A DNA stretch of 64,000 nt from Paralithodes platypus (taxonomy: Eukaryota > Arthropoda > Malacostraca > Decapoda > Lithodidae), in assembly GCA_032716605.1 (NCBI GenBank), contig CM064506.1:589051-653050 (forward strand). The letters run 5' to 3'. Numbering within the stretch: position 1 is the first letter of the stretch; each line of letters begins with the position of its first letter. Positions 1 to 10,722 of this stretch are shown here, one piece after another. A program made the position numbers and the translations under genes. Under the pieces are notes generated by a model, which worked only from the letters and a program-made list of their open reading frames with translations, did no database searches and was not told the DNA's origin.

Positions 1-542
1 ACATCTACATACACTATATTATATGCAGAAAGCCTTAGAATTGAAATATGCATTGCGTTCACTACATACTATTTCTTAGAAGTCAAGTTCATCTACAGTA
101 AACACTTCTCCAACTTTACACACGTTTTTCTCAAAATATAATTTAGTGATATTTAAACGCAATAGGATTTGTAAGTTCCGTCTTACAGAATTGATATATA
201 TATATATATATATATCAATGGAAAGGACGGAAAAAACTATGAGGCTATATTTTTGTTTTTCTTATATTCTCCCTGTTTCATACACAGCATATTGTCAAAG
301 TCGTAAACAAAAAATCACCTAATTTCCTTATCGCTTAATTTTAAAACTAACCAAATTTTGAAAAAAATACAATTAGGCCTAGATCGCTATACAACCATCC
401 TCTATGTATTGTTTAAGTACAATAACAATACCATACAGGCAAATTTGTAGAAATAGATAGGTTTCTAGTAAAGCCTATATTCACCCTAATTTTACACTTA
501 ATTTGGTCCTAATCCAAAAACTAATTGAAATCATTTCTAAAA
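1..542. other. AT-rich intergenic DNA, no gene seen
   Basis: AT-rich sequence with no open frame of useful length. It holds a short (TA)n tract near 195-215. I see no homology to the other repeats of the window. Confidence 0.6.
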
Positions 543-1250
543 AAATGTATAAGTGACAATATCTTATAGACCTCTACCTGTGTGCCAAATGTATAAGTAA
601 CAATATCTTATAGACCTCTACCTGTGTGCCAAATGTATAAGTAACAATATCTTATAGACCTCTACCTGTGTGCCAAATGTATAAGTGACAATATCTTATA
701 GACCTCTACCTGTGTGCCAAATGTATAAGTGACAATATCTTATAGACCTCTACCTGTGTGCCAAATGTATAAGTGACAATATCTTATAGACCTCTACCTG
801 TGTGCCAAATGTATAAGCGACAATATCTTATAGACCTCTACCTGTGTGCCAAATGTATAAGCGACAATATCTTATAGACCTCTACCTGTGTGCCAAATGT
901 ATAAGCGACAATATCTTATAGACCTCTACCTGTGTGCCAAATGTATAAGCGACAATATCTTATAGACCTCTACCTGTGTGCCAAATGTATAAGCGACAAT
1001 ATCTTATAGACCTCTACCTGTGTGCCAAATGTATAAGCGACAATATCTTATAGACCTCTACCTGTGTGCCAAATGTATAAGCGACAATATCTTATAGACC
1101 TCTACCTGTGTGCCAAATGTATAAGCGACAATATCTTATAGACCTCTACCTGTGTGCCAAATGTATAAGCGACAATATCTTATAGACCTCTACCTGTGTG
1201 CCAAATGTATAAGCGACAATATCTTATAGACCTCTACCTGTGTGCCAAAT
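543..1250. repeat. 44-bp minisatellite, 16 copies
   Basis: Exactly 16 head-to-tail units of 44 bp (unit begins AAATGTATAAG and ends CTGTGTGCC). The units differ at one dinucleotide after AAG: copy 1 reads TG, copies 2-3 TA, copies 4-6 TG and copies 7-16 CG (AAGTGAC, AAGTAAC, AAGTGAC, AAGCGAC). The variants are in blocks rather than mixed, so the right half looks like the most recent expansion. Confidence 0.97.
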
Positions 1251-1481
1251 CTCATTGAAATCAAACCCAAAATGTTAACACTCTCAAGTAAGAGGTGGAC
1301 GATCCCCTTAAGAGGTGGCCAAATCAAAATAATGTTAAGTCATAATGGTATAGGTCTATAACTATATCCATGCTAAATTATGAAGCAACTATGATTGAAT
1401 AGTTTTAATTGTCTTTTGAACAAGTTGCCAGATTACATTGCGCTCAAAAAGTTGCGAGAATAAGCCTTTGTGCAAATCTGC
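1251..1481. other. Intergenic DNA, nothing recognised
   Basis: Unique-looking AT-rich DNA between the minisatellite and the fold-back element. No ORF or repeat was recognised. Confidence 0.5.
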
Positions 1482-1875
1482 TTAAGGGGGCCCCCCTCGC
1501 TTTTTTTTCTTCTCTTTCTCTCCCTGTCTCTTTGGCTTTTATCCATTTGGCCCCATTCAGCCTACTGTTTTAAGACGTTTACCCCATTCAGGTGTCGATA
1601 TTTTCTTGGCGAATGGTAGCGAGCCAGCATATATATATATTTTGTTTTGACAGCAAGCTAAATGTGTACATTTTTCGATAGAAAAATGTCTCCGGCGAAG
1701 CCGGATTTCTCCATACAATGCTGGCTCGCTATCACTCGCCAGGAAGAAATCGACACTTGGATGGGGATAAACGTCTTAAAACAGTTGGCTGAATGGGGCC
1801 GAATGGATACAAATCAGGGAAAGAGTGAACAGGAGAGAAAGATAACAAAAAAAAAAGTGACCCCGCTTGAATTGC
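1482..1875. mobile_element. Fold-back derivative of TTAA miniature family 1
   Basis: Starts at TTAA (1482-1485). The left arm (about 1540-1635) carries the family-1 landmarks in plus orientation (a CCCCATT block, TTTTAAGACGTTT, then TGGCGA followed by AGCGAGCC). The right arm (about 1690-1845) carries the same landmarks reverse-complemented, including CGCTATCACTCGCCAGGA. The two arms can pair over roughly 100-150 bp. The right edge, near ACCCCGCTTGAATT, has lost a clean TTAA. An 86-aa frame inside (1662-1922) has no domain and is probably chance. Confidence 0.7.
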
Positions 1876-2244
1876 AACATCGTTTGTGTTATTTGTTCAA
1901 AGTAAATGAAAAAGAATTGTGATCTGTATTTGCCAACCTCTTTGAAATGTATGTTATTGTTATTGACTTCGAATATCCGATTAAATGTAGGTGTGTGGGC
2001 GTCTGTATTGCAAATAGTGTGTGTGGTGTCTGTCTGTGTGTACGGTACACTTCCCACACGACGAGAATATTGCATCTATATATATATCTCTCTATATATA
2101 TATATATATCCTCTCGGTGTTATCTATTATATATTTTGTTTCCACCTCTTCACCGACCCTTCACATCATTTTTCAATTTCAATATCTCCTGCGTCATCTT
2201 CTTTACCTTCTACGGCTTCTATCTGTTAGGACACACACTGAGAG
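1876..2244. other. Intergenic DNA with TG- and TA-rich tracts
   Basis: Contains a TG-rich stretch (about 1990-2040) and a TA/CT microsatellite (2075-2110). The overlapping short frames here are low-complexity and have no recognisable domain. Confidence 0.45.
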
Positions 2245-2476
2245 AGTACAGAGGAGTACAAAGGAGTACAAAGGAAATCAAGCAACAACAGGTCTAGTGA
2301 CCCTTCTAGGCTGCTTGTCCTCCAAAACACTGAGGATCAAGTGTCCAAACAGTGGTTTAGAGTGGGTAAGGGAACATTGGAAAGGGAACTACTGCCCTGG
2401 AACTAATGTCCGTGGCAGGACTAGGAAGTTAGCAGGGGACATATGGGTTAGTAACTGAGGGGACGATAAAATAAAG

Positions 2477-5300
2477 TTATTCATTTACAAACGCAGTCAG
2501 TCGTGGGTTTGATGCGAGATATTTGTCTAGGCGGAGTTTAAATGAATCAACGGTGCTGCAGTCTATAACGTCTCGGGGAAGCCATTCCACAAGTTGACAA
2601 CTCGATTGAAGAAGAAATTCTTAGATTCGTGTGAGTTAAAAGATTTACCAATAATTTTGCAACCGTTTCCCGCGTGTAATTAGATTGGTCGATAGTGAAG
2701 TACTTACTACATTTCATATTGTCGATGCCTTTGATGATTTTGAACACTTGAATTAAGTCACCTCTTAATCTGCGCTGGGTTAAAGGAAATAGATTTAATT
2801 CTCTAAGACGCTCTTCGTATGGTTTGTTCTATAGGCTAGGTATCATTTTGGTAACTCTACGTTGAACTCGTTCTAGCTTGTTTATGTCTTTTTGGTAATA
2901 AGGGCACCAGCATTGAACGCAGTATTCCAGAAGAGGGCGGACTAAGGAATTGTAAAGCGTTAGGATAACGTCTTTGGATTTATGCTCAAATGACCTGCCT
3001 ATAAAGCCAATTATTTTGTTTGCCTTCTTAACAACTTCTGAACATTGTTGACTCGGTTTTAGGTTACTCAATATTGTTACCCCCAGATCGGTTTCTGTTT
3101 ACATTCTTAAGCTGAGTGCCATTCATCGAATAGTTTGCTTTCTCATTTAGGTATCCGATATGTAGTACTTTACATTTATCCGCATTGAAACTCATTTGCC
3201 AAATTTGGGCCCAATGTGACAATTTATCTAGATTGTGTTGCATATCGTCAACTTGATCTTTTGAGAGTACGCTATTTGCAATTTTTGTATCGTCAGCAAA
3301 TTTTGAGATTGTACAGGGGAGACCCTCATCTATGTCGTTGATGTAAATTAGAAAGATAATTGGTCCTAGTACCGATCCCTGGGGTACCCCGCTACTTACA
3401 TTGGTCCATTTAGATGCCTTACCGTTTATGACTGCTCTTTGCTTTTTGTCGCTGAGCCAATTTTCTATCCATTTCAACACACCGTCTTGTATTCCACGCG
3501 CTTTTAGTTTTAGCAGTAAACGTTTGTGGGGAACTTTGTCAAAGGCCTTTTGAAAATCAAGGTATACAATATCTACAGCTTTACTCTCATCGTAGAGGTT
3601 GAGGATATCGTGGAAGAAGTCTAAGAGGTTTGTTAAACAGGAACGTTTTTTACGAAAGCCGTGTTGAGTATGTTTAAGTATGTTATTTTCCTCTAAGTGA
3701 TTTACGAGTCTGTCTCTTATGACTGTTTCTAGCATTTTACATACAACTGAGGTTAAGCTAATTGGACGATAGTTACTGGGTAGGGATTTGCTGCCTTTTT
3801 TGAATATCGGTGTTACGTTGGCTATCTTCCACTGATCAGGCATAGTTCCAGACTGCAAGGATTTATTGAATAGTAATGTCAGTGGTTTGGAGAGCTCATT
3901 CTTAGCTTCCTTTAGAACTCTAGGCGAGATTGTATCAGTACCAAGCATTTTATTTACCTTGAGTTTATCTAAACAATTCAATACTTCTCTCTCTGTAACG
4001 GTGATATTGCTTAGAACATCTGAATTATTAATCTGAATCGGCGATGGTGTAGGGATATCACTGAGGTCTTCTGTTGTAAAAACTGATGCAAAGAAGGTAT
4101 TGAGGGCATTACTCATTTGTACTTCGTCTTTGGTGTATTCTCCATTTTCATCGACTAACGGTCCAACAGTTGAAGTAACTACTTTTTTCTTTCTGATATA
4201 ACTATAGAATTCTTTCGGGTTTGTTTTACTTTGATTCGCAATATGTAACTCAAGGGTCTTTTTACTTTGCTTAATTAACTTTTTGGCTTTGTGTCGTAGC
4301 TTTACAAATTTCACCCGTTCTTCGTCATTTTGTGACGATTTTAATCTATCATTTGCAAAAAATTTAGCAAGCAGGCAGTTTGAAATATCTTTATTCCACC
4401 ATATGGGCTTATTATTATGGCCTGGACGCCGTATTTTCGATGGTATGCAGTCTTGCACTGCTTTTAGGTAAGTGGTTTCGAATAACTTCCAAGATGTATT
4501 TATGTCGTTATTGTTAATTAAAAAGCTCCAGTCAGTTTCTTTAAACATAGCTCTAAGTTTATGAAAGTTTGCTTTCTTGAAATTAGGGACTTTTTCGATG
4601 CTACTATTTGGTTCGTTACGAATAAAGTTTAAAGTGAAAGTTATCGTACGATGGTCGCTGTTACTGAATTCATCACCAACATTCAAATTCTCTATTAATT
4701 CTTCTTTTGTTGCAAGTACAATGTCAAGAACGTTATTACCACGGGTCGGTGTTCGAACAAATTGATAAAGCGAACTCTCTTGCAAGTTCGTATACAAGTC
4801 ATGTCCGGAGTGTGAAGTAAGAGTATCGCCCCACTTGGTCACAGGTAAATTAAAGTCGCCAAAAATTACGGTATCTTGTGAGTTACTTACATCTGCAATT
4901 TGTTCGTAAATTTCTCGGTCAGTTTGCACTGATTGAGCTGGAGGTCTGTATATTAACCCAAGTATTTTTGTACCTTTATTATTCTTTATTAGCACAAAAG
5001 ATGTCGACGTTCATAATTTGAGGTTTTGACAAGAGGGTAGGGTTAAGACTTTCTTTGATATAAAGTAAAACGCCACCTCCATTTCGATTTATTCGGCTTT
5101 TCTCAAACATTACATAACCGGGAAGTGAATACTCTGCTAAAAAATCTATCTTCTGTATTGAGCCAGGATTCTGTTATGCCAATCACATCATAATTTTCTG
5201 TAAACACTAGCTCCTCTAAATCTGAAAATTTATTGCGTATGCTACGAGCGTTTGCATAGAAAACCTTTAAATTTGTTATTTTAGAACTCACGGAACGCTC
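2477..5300 (-). pseudogene. LINE ORF2: endonuclease-reverse transcriptase, frameshifted
   Basis: ORF2 of the LINE copies element RNA into DNA at a nicked target. Reading down the minus strand: the APE endonuclease N-terminus (LKVFYANARSIRNKFSDLEE, then DVIGITESWLN) is at 5291-5160. The frame shifts near 5150 and again near 5010. A 643-codon open stretch (4995-3064) then holds IYRPP, GDFNLP and SDHR of the endonuclease, and RT motifs NYRPISLTS, HGFRKKRSC, YLDFQKAFDKVPH, GVPQGSVLGP and the catalytic FADDTK. Another shift near 3070 leads to the C-terminal region (LYNSLVRPLLEYC, RVQRRVTKMIPSL at 3071-2829). The frame ends at the stop 2477-2479 after VDSFKLRLDKYLA. Catalytic residues survive, but at least three frameshifts make it non-coding as it stands. 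Confidence 0.9.
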
Positions 5301-5309
5301 TTTAAACTC

Positions 5310-5793
5310 TTAATTGGCGGCGCGCAACATAAGTCGAGTTAAAAAAAGCTGGACTATGTGGCGGCGCTCGACATAGGTCGAGTGGCAATTTCAGCACGTA
5401 ATGTGGCTGAGAGAGAGAGACAAGTGGTGGCAGGAGACTAGCGAGCGTATGACTGCTCCAGACCACCGCGGCGAACCTACTGACCCAAATCTCAGCTCCC
5501 TCCTCCCTCTCTCACTCGCTACATACTCAATTATGTACCGAAAGTACCGAATTACCTGCTTTTTGCACCGTCGCGTTGCACGTTTTATTGCAAGAAAACT
5601 ATCCATCATACAAGGATCGTTATGGTGTCATTCGAAAGCTCTGTTTATGCCCTTTCAGGGATAGGTACTTGTTTTACGTTCTGGGTCTTATTTAGGCATG
5701 AAAATGATCACGTAAACAGCCCTATTTTGGCTAAAAACACCCCGCTGTGCGGTACACATAAATAAACCGCATAGGCCGCTCGTAAGGTGTTAA
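5310..5793 (+). mobile_element. TTAA miniature element family 2, copy 1 (inside LINE)
   Basis: A ~484-bp non-coding element bounded by TTAA (5310-5313 and 5790-5793). It begins with a GGCGGCGCGCAACATAAG-type end and finishes with CGCTCGTAAGGTG before TTAA. Near-identical copies lie at 53318-53805 (reverse) and 58601-59088. It separates LINE ORF1 from ORF2, so it inserted into that LINE. TTAA flanks are typical of piggyBac-mobilised elements. The short frames inside recur in every copy but have no recognised domain. Confidence 0.9.
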
Positions 5794-5913
5794 TAATATT
5801 TTTGGTTCTTGTCGGATCTACATTTATGTCCATGGCTGTCCTCGGTCCTCGCTGTCTTCGGTCCTTATCGCTGGTGGTCCTTGGTTGCCTCTGTTTTTTG
5901 CTTGGCGTTAGAT

Positions 5914-6541
5914 GATTTATGTCGCTGCTGCTTCTTCTCGGATGGCGATTTTTGATCCATGGCTGCGGACTGCTTCGTGTAGGAGACGACCCATGCATGC
6001 TGAAGCCACAGGGTTTAGATGAGTGCCATCCTTGCGGAACAGAGTAGGCTCGTTATAGAAATGATACGAGAGGTTGATGAATTCAACTTCTTCCTTCAGA
6101 CACAAATATTTTAATCGGCTATTTGTGCTGAAGGCCTTGTCGTAGAATTTGTCAGGTGCGTCGATCTTGGGGAGAATGCCTGAGATGATGATTCATTGAC
6201 TTGTTTTTGTAGTGCTGGATCATCTTGCGATATTTCTCCATCAACTCTTCGGATCTGGTGCGCATGACGTCATTTGAACCAGCATGGATGACAAAAAGGG
6301 TATTTTCGTTTGCAATCCTTTGTGGTATCTTCGTAGGCTTCCACAATGTCGTCCAGTCCAGCTCCTGGGATGCAAAATCTTTTTCGTCGATTTGAGACTC
6401 TGTCGCAGAACTTTTCGACCTGTCCTCGTAGGATAGAATCCCCAACGAGCCTGGTCTCCTCTGTTCGTCTTCCATCTCTACCAAGATCTCAAATCTGTTT
6501 GACATTGTGACTGGTAATGAGACCTTTTCTGCGTTGACCAT
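5914..6541 (-). pseudogene. LINE ORF1: SGNH-hydrolase (esterase)-like protein, frameshifted
   Basis: The upstream ORF of the 2.2-6.6 kb LINE. One frame (6541-6152) contains NTLFVIHAGSNDV, matching the G-x-N-D block of SGNH hydrolases. A second frame (about 6105-5917) contains FRKDGTHLNP, the D-x-x-H block that carries the catalytic Asp and His. The two are joined across a frameshift near 6150-6190. Esterase-like ORF1 proteins are known in CR1/L2-type LINEs and may act in membrane or RNA binding. Upstream of the Met at 6541 the homologous frame seems to continue toward about 6600 after another shift. Confidence 0.7.
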
Positions 6542-6664
6542 GCACCGTTCCTCACTGGTGTAAATCCGAAAACCTGTGGTGGCAAGACTCTGCGTACAGG
6601 TTGGGGAGAAGAGTGGTTAGAACGGGGGCGAGGGGTTGGTACTGTTCGTGCTAGCAGGCTTCTT

Positions 6665-6741
6665 GCACAAAAGAGAGAGAAGAGAGAGAGAGAGAGAGGA
6701 GAGAGAGAAGAGAGAGAGAGAGAGATAGAAGAGAGATAGAG

Positions 6742-6772
<31 letters not shown>

Positions 6773-6830
6773 AGAAGTAAAAGTACTGCATTCTAAATAT
6801 TTTACACATTCTCTCTCTCTCTCTCCAACA
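6665..6830. repeat. (GA)n / (CT)n microsatellite
   Basis: Interrupted GA tract (6668-6775) followed by a short CT tract (6811-6826). The Ser/Leu-rich frames on the minus strand are simple translations of it. Confidence 0.95.
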
Positions 6831-7136
6831 CACACATACGTTAACGAACCACGTAACTATAAAACTCCCACGCAAAAATGTTTTCCGAGTTTATGTTTTC
6901 CTTACACAGAAAACTTATTTCGTACCTTTCATCTATCTTTCTTTATCTATATATCTATCTAGATATACGTGCCTATGTGTTGTGTGTTATTATTTCACAA
7001 AGAGAAAAGTACTTAAATACTTCCTTTTCTCTTATCTAAATATATTTTGTAACGGACTGAATGAATGCGTTTTTCTGTTACTAGGGATTTCAATACAATA
7101 TATATATATAAGTACCGGTACCCATTTGTATACGCC
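6831..7136. other. Intergenic DNA, nothing recognised
   Basis: AT-rich with short TATC and TA runs. No gene or repeat family was recognised. Confidence 0.5.
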
Positions 7137-7146
7137 TCTCTCTCTC

Positions 7147-7187
<41 letters not shown>
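7137..7187. repeat. (CT)n(AC)n microsatellite
   Basis: Short CT tract followed by about 19 AC dinucleotides. Confidence 0.97.
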
Positions 7188-7190
<3 letters not shown>

Positions 7191-7657
7191 GGGAAGCATT
7201 GAAATACAAACATATTACAATCATCAATATATTAAAAGGAGAGAAATGAGAGGAGCAGATTAGTGAAGAGAAGAGCCGAAGAAAAAGGGAGAATAGAAGA
7301 GGGTCAGACGAAAAGAAAGAAGAATATAAAAGAAGAGAAGTAATACAAACAGACGAGAGAGAGAGAGAGAGAGAGGTGGTGGGTGTTAACTACCTTGTTT
7401 GATGGAGGAGCAATAATGGTTTGGTGGTTCTCACAGGTAAGCCACGGTAGCCTTGTTCGTTTCTGTGTCATTAATGTGTGACTTTAACCTCATGACACAG
7501 GGACAAGTGGCTTAATTATACACTTTTGGTAATGCACTATATTGACGAAAATTAGGGCACGGTGTGAAAAAACCTGTGTCAAATATCATACTGATCCAAC
7601 TGTTTGTTAAGAAGTTATTCCCGAAAAACGATGTAACACGGCCTCTGAAACCCATAG
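7188..7657. other. Purine-rich intergenic DNA
   Basis: Purine-rich plus strand with a (GA)n tract at 7352-7374. No ORF or RNA gene was recognised. Confidence 0.5.
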
Positions 7658-7799
7658 TAAATGGCACAAAAGACCTATATATTGAAAAAACAATGAGGTG
7701 AAAGGTCTTAAAATTGCCAATGTAATAGAACGAACGTCTTAAAATCTCAAGCTAATGGGACTAAACATGAGGGAGAAAATACAGGTACCTCCCCCTTAA
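7658..7799 (-). mobile_element. TTAA family 1, partial copy (reverse)
   Basis: Carries the reversed family-1 landmarks ATGGCAC, GGTCTTAAAATTGCCAA, GAACGTCTTAAAATCTCAA and TGGGACTAAACATGAGGGAG. It ends in CCTCCCCCTTAA, with TTAA at 7796-7799. The other half of the element is missing, so it is 5' truncated relative to the reversed consensus. Confidence 0.8.
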
Positions 7800-7853
7800 T
7801 TAAGGAATATAACTGAATTACAATGGTCTCCTGGGCAGCGGTAACTTTCCCAC

Positions 7854-8205
7854 TTAAGGGGAGGCAGACCGTTTTTCTGGACCCCCTTCTCTCTAATGTT
7901 TAGTCCCACTAGTTTTGAGATTATAAGACGTTCGGCCCATTAGTCTGGCGATTTTAACACCTTTCGCCCCATTTCGTTGTCAATTTTAAGACCTTTCGTG
8001 CCATTTAGGTTTCGATTATTTCCTGGCGAGCGACAGCGAGCCTGCAATTTAAGAGGAACCGGCCTTCGGCCGGGAAATTTTTCTACCGAAACATTTACAA
8101 ATTTATTTTGAAAGTGGGTCTAGGGGGTATTTTTCTAAGCTTGATGGAGGTCTAGGGAGGAAACTAAAAATATATATGAATAAATGAATTAATAGCCCAT
8201 GGTAC
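7854..8205 (+). mobile_element. TTAA family 1, copy A
   Basis: Begins TTAAGGGGAGGC (TTAA 7854-7857). It runs through the family landmarks: ATGTTTAGTCCCA, AAGACGTTCGGCCCATTAG, CCTGGCGAGCGACAGCGAGC, the palindromic CCGGCCTTCGGCCGG and AAGCTTGATGGAGGTCTAGG. It loses the expected terminal CTCCCCTTAA after GCCCATGG near 8205, so the right end is truncated. Confidence 0.9.
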
Positions 8206-8229
8206 TATAAACCATAATGTTAGTGCAGT

Positions 8230-8242
8230 ATTATTATATATA

Positions 8243-8297
<55 letters not shown>
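8230..8297. repeat. (TA)n microsatellite
   Basis: Nearly uninterrupted TA dinucleotides. The Tyr/Ile-rich frames over it are artefacts. Confidence 0.97.
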
Positions 8298-8301
<4 letters not shown>

Positions 8302-8339
8302 ATATTTGTATATTTATCTATATATCTATTTACTTATTT

Positions 8340-8445
8340 TTGCAAAGGAGCGGGACCCTAAGAATTGGAACTTTATATGTTGTTTCTGTTCGGTATCTGT
8401 CTCGAGTCGGCCACCCCCAGCTATGGGGTATTGTGTATTGAGTAT
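8340..8445 (+). mobile_element. LINE/SINE 3'-tail-like fragment
   Basis: Contains CTGTCTCGAGTCGGCCACCC followed by CCAGCTATGGGG. The same motif (CTTGAGTCGGCTACCCCCA, then ATGGGG) ends the LINE 3' region at 48885-48915. It is probably a shared 3' tail of related retroposons. No coding part remains. Confidence 0.5.
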
Positions 8446-8694
8446 ATGTATACCTGTACATATGGAAAAGAGGATATTACTTTACTGCATTAAATTATAT
8501 GTTCCGTTGCACATCTCACTGGCACTCTCGCTCTCTCTCTCATATGAACAATAATTATAATCAATCTGGAACACATATTACTCCCATCATTCGCTCTCTA
8601 TCCAACTCTCCTCACACCTTTATATATTCTCACCACCCTCACAATATCCTCGTGTCTGATTTATGTTCCCTATTATCCTGATCAGCTCGGTGGG
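8446..8694. other. Intergenic DNA, nothing recognised
   Basis: CT/AT-rich sequence with a short CT run near 8527-8540. No gene was recognised. Confidence 0.45.
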
Positions 8695-8776
8695 AAGGAA
8701 ACAAGGAAGAAAGGAAGGAAGGAAGGAATAAAGGTTGGAAGGAAGGAAGGAAGGAAGGAAAGAAGGTTGGGAAGAA
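8695..8776. repeat. (GGAA)n microsatellite
   Basis: Two blocks of GGAA units separated by TAAAGGTT, with minor variants. Confidence 0.9.
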
Positions 8777-8799
8777 GGAAAGGCGAGCTGGACTGAAAC

Positions 8800-9253
8800 T
8801 CAAAGTCTTTCTTCCACTCAACATGTAAACTCTGGAACTCTCTTCCCAATCTGCATTTTCCTTATTCTTTGACTTAGACTGCCTCAAGCTCGGTGTCCAC
8901 ATTTTGACTCTAACACACCTTGAAATTGGCTCTCTATCATCTTTCAACTTGGGGGGGACAATTGCTAAGGGCAGCTCTGCCTTTTGTCTCCTTCATACAT
9001 ATAGAAACAAAAAATAGAGGGAGAGAGGTACGGTAAGTCGTGAAACAGCGATAGGGTGTCAAACCGGAGTAATTTTGTTTGAATCCTTGAATGAATATGA
9101 GAAGTTTTACAAGACAAAAATATAGCATTGTTTTGACCATTTCATCACTTCCTATGGCATAATTTGAACTATAGACCATCATTGTGTCTTTATATACACA
9201 ATAATACAGACTAAAAATAATGGACTCTGCTTTAGTTTGACACCCTGATATAT
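8800..9253 (+). mobile_element. LINE 3'-end fragment, family shared with 61.9-63.3 kb
   Basis: The plus strand encodes the degenerate LINE C-terminus TLWNSLPNLHFP near 8830-8870. Non-coding tail follows, including CAGCTCTGCCTTTTGTCTCC (8971-8990) and a distal block at 9177-9253 (ACCATCATTGTGTC ... AAAAATAATGGACTCTGCTT). The same three blocks occur in the same order on the minus strand between 63140 and 61864. They are therefore pieces of one LINE family: the C-terminus plus 3' UTR. Confidence 0.65.
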
Positions 9254-9819
9254 ATAACTGGGCAGAGAGAAGAAACGAAGATAAATTTAATGGAAAATGA
9301 AATGAAATGAAGGAAGAATGGATGGATAAGAAAACAAGGAAGGGAACGAGATGGGATGAATGAAGGGCAGAAGACAGACAAGCTATAAGGAATATATATT
9401 GGGATCATGGAAGGAATACAAGGAGAAAATAAGGAAGGGTTGAGTTGTGAGGGGGGTGAGGGAAGACAGAAAGAAGGATTGGAAATCAAAGTGGAGGTAG
9501 TAACAAGAATACAGAAAGGAAGGAAAAGGAAAGAATGAAATAGGGGAAGGAAGACAGGAAAGTAATGGATAAAAGCGAGACGAAGCGGTGCAGTGTTTCC
9601 TTGCTTTATCGCGAACGTGCTTGATTCAGGCAGTAATCTTAACACCAATTGAGTGATTGAACACAAACAGTTTCTCGAAAGCGCGCGCGCACACACGCAC
9701 ACACGTGCTATCTCACGAAGAAATAATATCAGACTTCGAAACAATATTTATAGTAAAGCAACAACACTGAATCGTCGTTTAGCTTCATCAGACCAAAAGG
9801 ACAGTTGAAACTATTATAT
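9254..9819. other. Purine-rich intergenic DNA
   Basis: Strongly GA/GGAA-biased plus strand, with an alternating GCGCGC/ACAC tract near 9683-9708. A 170-codon open frame on the minus strand (9744-9232) is Pro/Phe/Leu-rich low complexity that follows the purine bias, and I do not accept it as a gene. Confidence 0.5.
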
Positions 9820-9961
9820 TTAGTTGTCTGCCTTGTGTATAATGGGTGTCTAGGTAATATAGCACAATTAATACTTATACACTTGTATTTAGTTGTCTGC
9901 CTTGTGTATAATGGGTGTCTACTGTAGGTAATATAGCACAATTAATACTTATACACTTGTA
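9820..9961. repeat. Tandem duplication, ~70 bp x2
   Basis: The segment beginning ATTTAGTTGTCTGCC and ending ATACTTATACACTTGT occurs twice head to tail. The second copy carries a 5-bp insertion after GGGTGTCTA. Confidence 0.95.
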
Positions 9962-10403
9962 TTCACTGTCCTACTATTCAGACAATTATCCCAAAACAAA
10001 CGTAAATCAACTCTTATCCCAAACCTAATCGAATATAAACCTAAACTAATAACACGACTTCAAAGTGTGAACGAAAGAACTCGAGTGTTGATACAATAAT
10101 TATATCACTGTGTAGCACCGTAATCCAATTAACCCTACCATGGACCTCTGACCTATACTTTACCAAACACCAACTTTGGCTGTGTCAACGTCGGCATCGA
10201 AATTGTTTTTACTGTAGACTATCTGTTGAATAGGTCAAATATAAAGCCAGGTAAAAATAGTCACTATCCCAGACTATTTATAAGATATAGAAAAACAACT
10301 ACTATAATATGCATAAATTTGCTAAAGTACCGGTAGCTATCAGATTAGGTAAGGTATTTTATGCCATATTCTAGGTTAGCTGTAATCTAATTGAATAATT
10401 TTA
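9962..10403. other. AT-rich intergenic DNA, nothing recognised
   Basis: No ORF, RNA gene or repeat was recognised. Confidence 0.5.
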
Positions 10404-10518
10404 CTCCCAACACCAAACACCTCACAACGAAATTAATGAAAGCATGTGATCCTACCGGGATTCGAACCTGGGTTACCAGATACAGATCTTAAACACTAAC
10501 CATTACACCATCAAGACA
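10404..10518 (-). mobile_element. tRNA-derived SINE
   Basis: On the minus strand a tRNA-like head starts near 10518. The pol III box A-like TGGTGTAATGG is at 10510-10500 and a perfect box B GGTTCGAATCC is at 10468-10458. A tail reads ATCACATGCTTTCATTAA. The tail block is found again, degenerate, at 60664-60712. The cloverleaf is imperfect and there is no flanking tRNA context, so this is a retroposon and not a tRNA gene. Confidence 0.8.
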
Positions 10519-10722
10519 GTTATAATAAGAGTAACTCTTCCCTTCATACTATTGTAAACCTTCCCCCACAACTCCCACACATCACATTACCCAAGAGCGA
10601 CCCTCTGCCTGGTCTCCCAATCAATATACGGTACACAATACATTAATATATATTTGTTGACCAACAATATAATCAGTCAAATGTCAAAGGTATATAACAA
10701 ATCAGTTGGCTTCATATATTCG

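Larger units (their letters stand above)
2245..6620 (-). mobile_element. CR1/L2-like non-LTR retrotransposon (LINE), decayed
   Basis: On the minus strand a LINE reads from about 6620 down to about 2245. ORF1 (SGNH-hydrolase-like) is at 5914-6541. ORF2 (endonuclease plus reverse transcriptase) is at 2477-5300. A putative 3' UTR of about 230 bp ends in three copies of a 10-bp unit (AGTACAAAGG on the plus strand, near 2246-2275), like the short terminal tandem repeats of CR1/L2 elements. The body is interrupted at 5310-5793 by a TTAA-flanked miniature element. The esterase-type ORF1 plus APE endonuclease plus RT order is known for CR1, L2 and Rex1 clades; the exact clade is not settled here. The 3' boundary is an inference. 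Confidence 0.85.

Noticed and set aside
543..1250. CRISPR-like direct repeats
   Set aside because: Units are contiguous with no variable spacers, and the DNA is clearly eukaryotic.
9232..9744. 170-aa minus-strand frame
   Set aside because: Pro/Leu/Phe-rich low complexity produced by purine-biased DNA; no domain or gene context.
10435..10518. A tRNA gene on the minus strand
   Set aside because: Boxes A and B are present but the acceptor and anticodon stems do not fold properly and a SINE tail follows.
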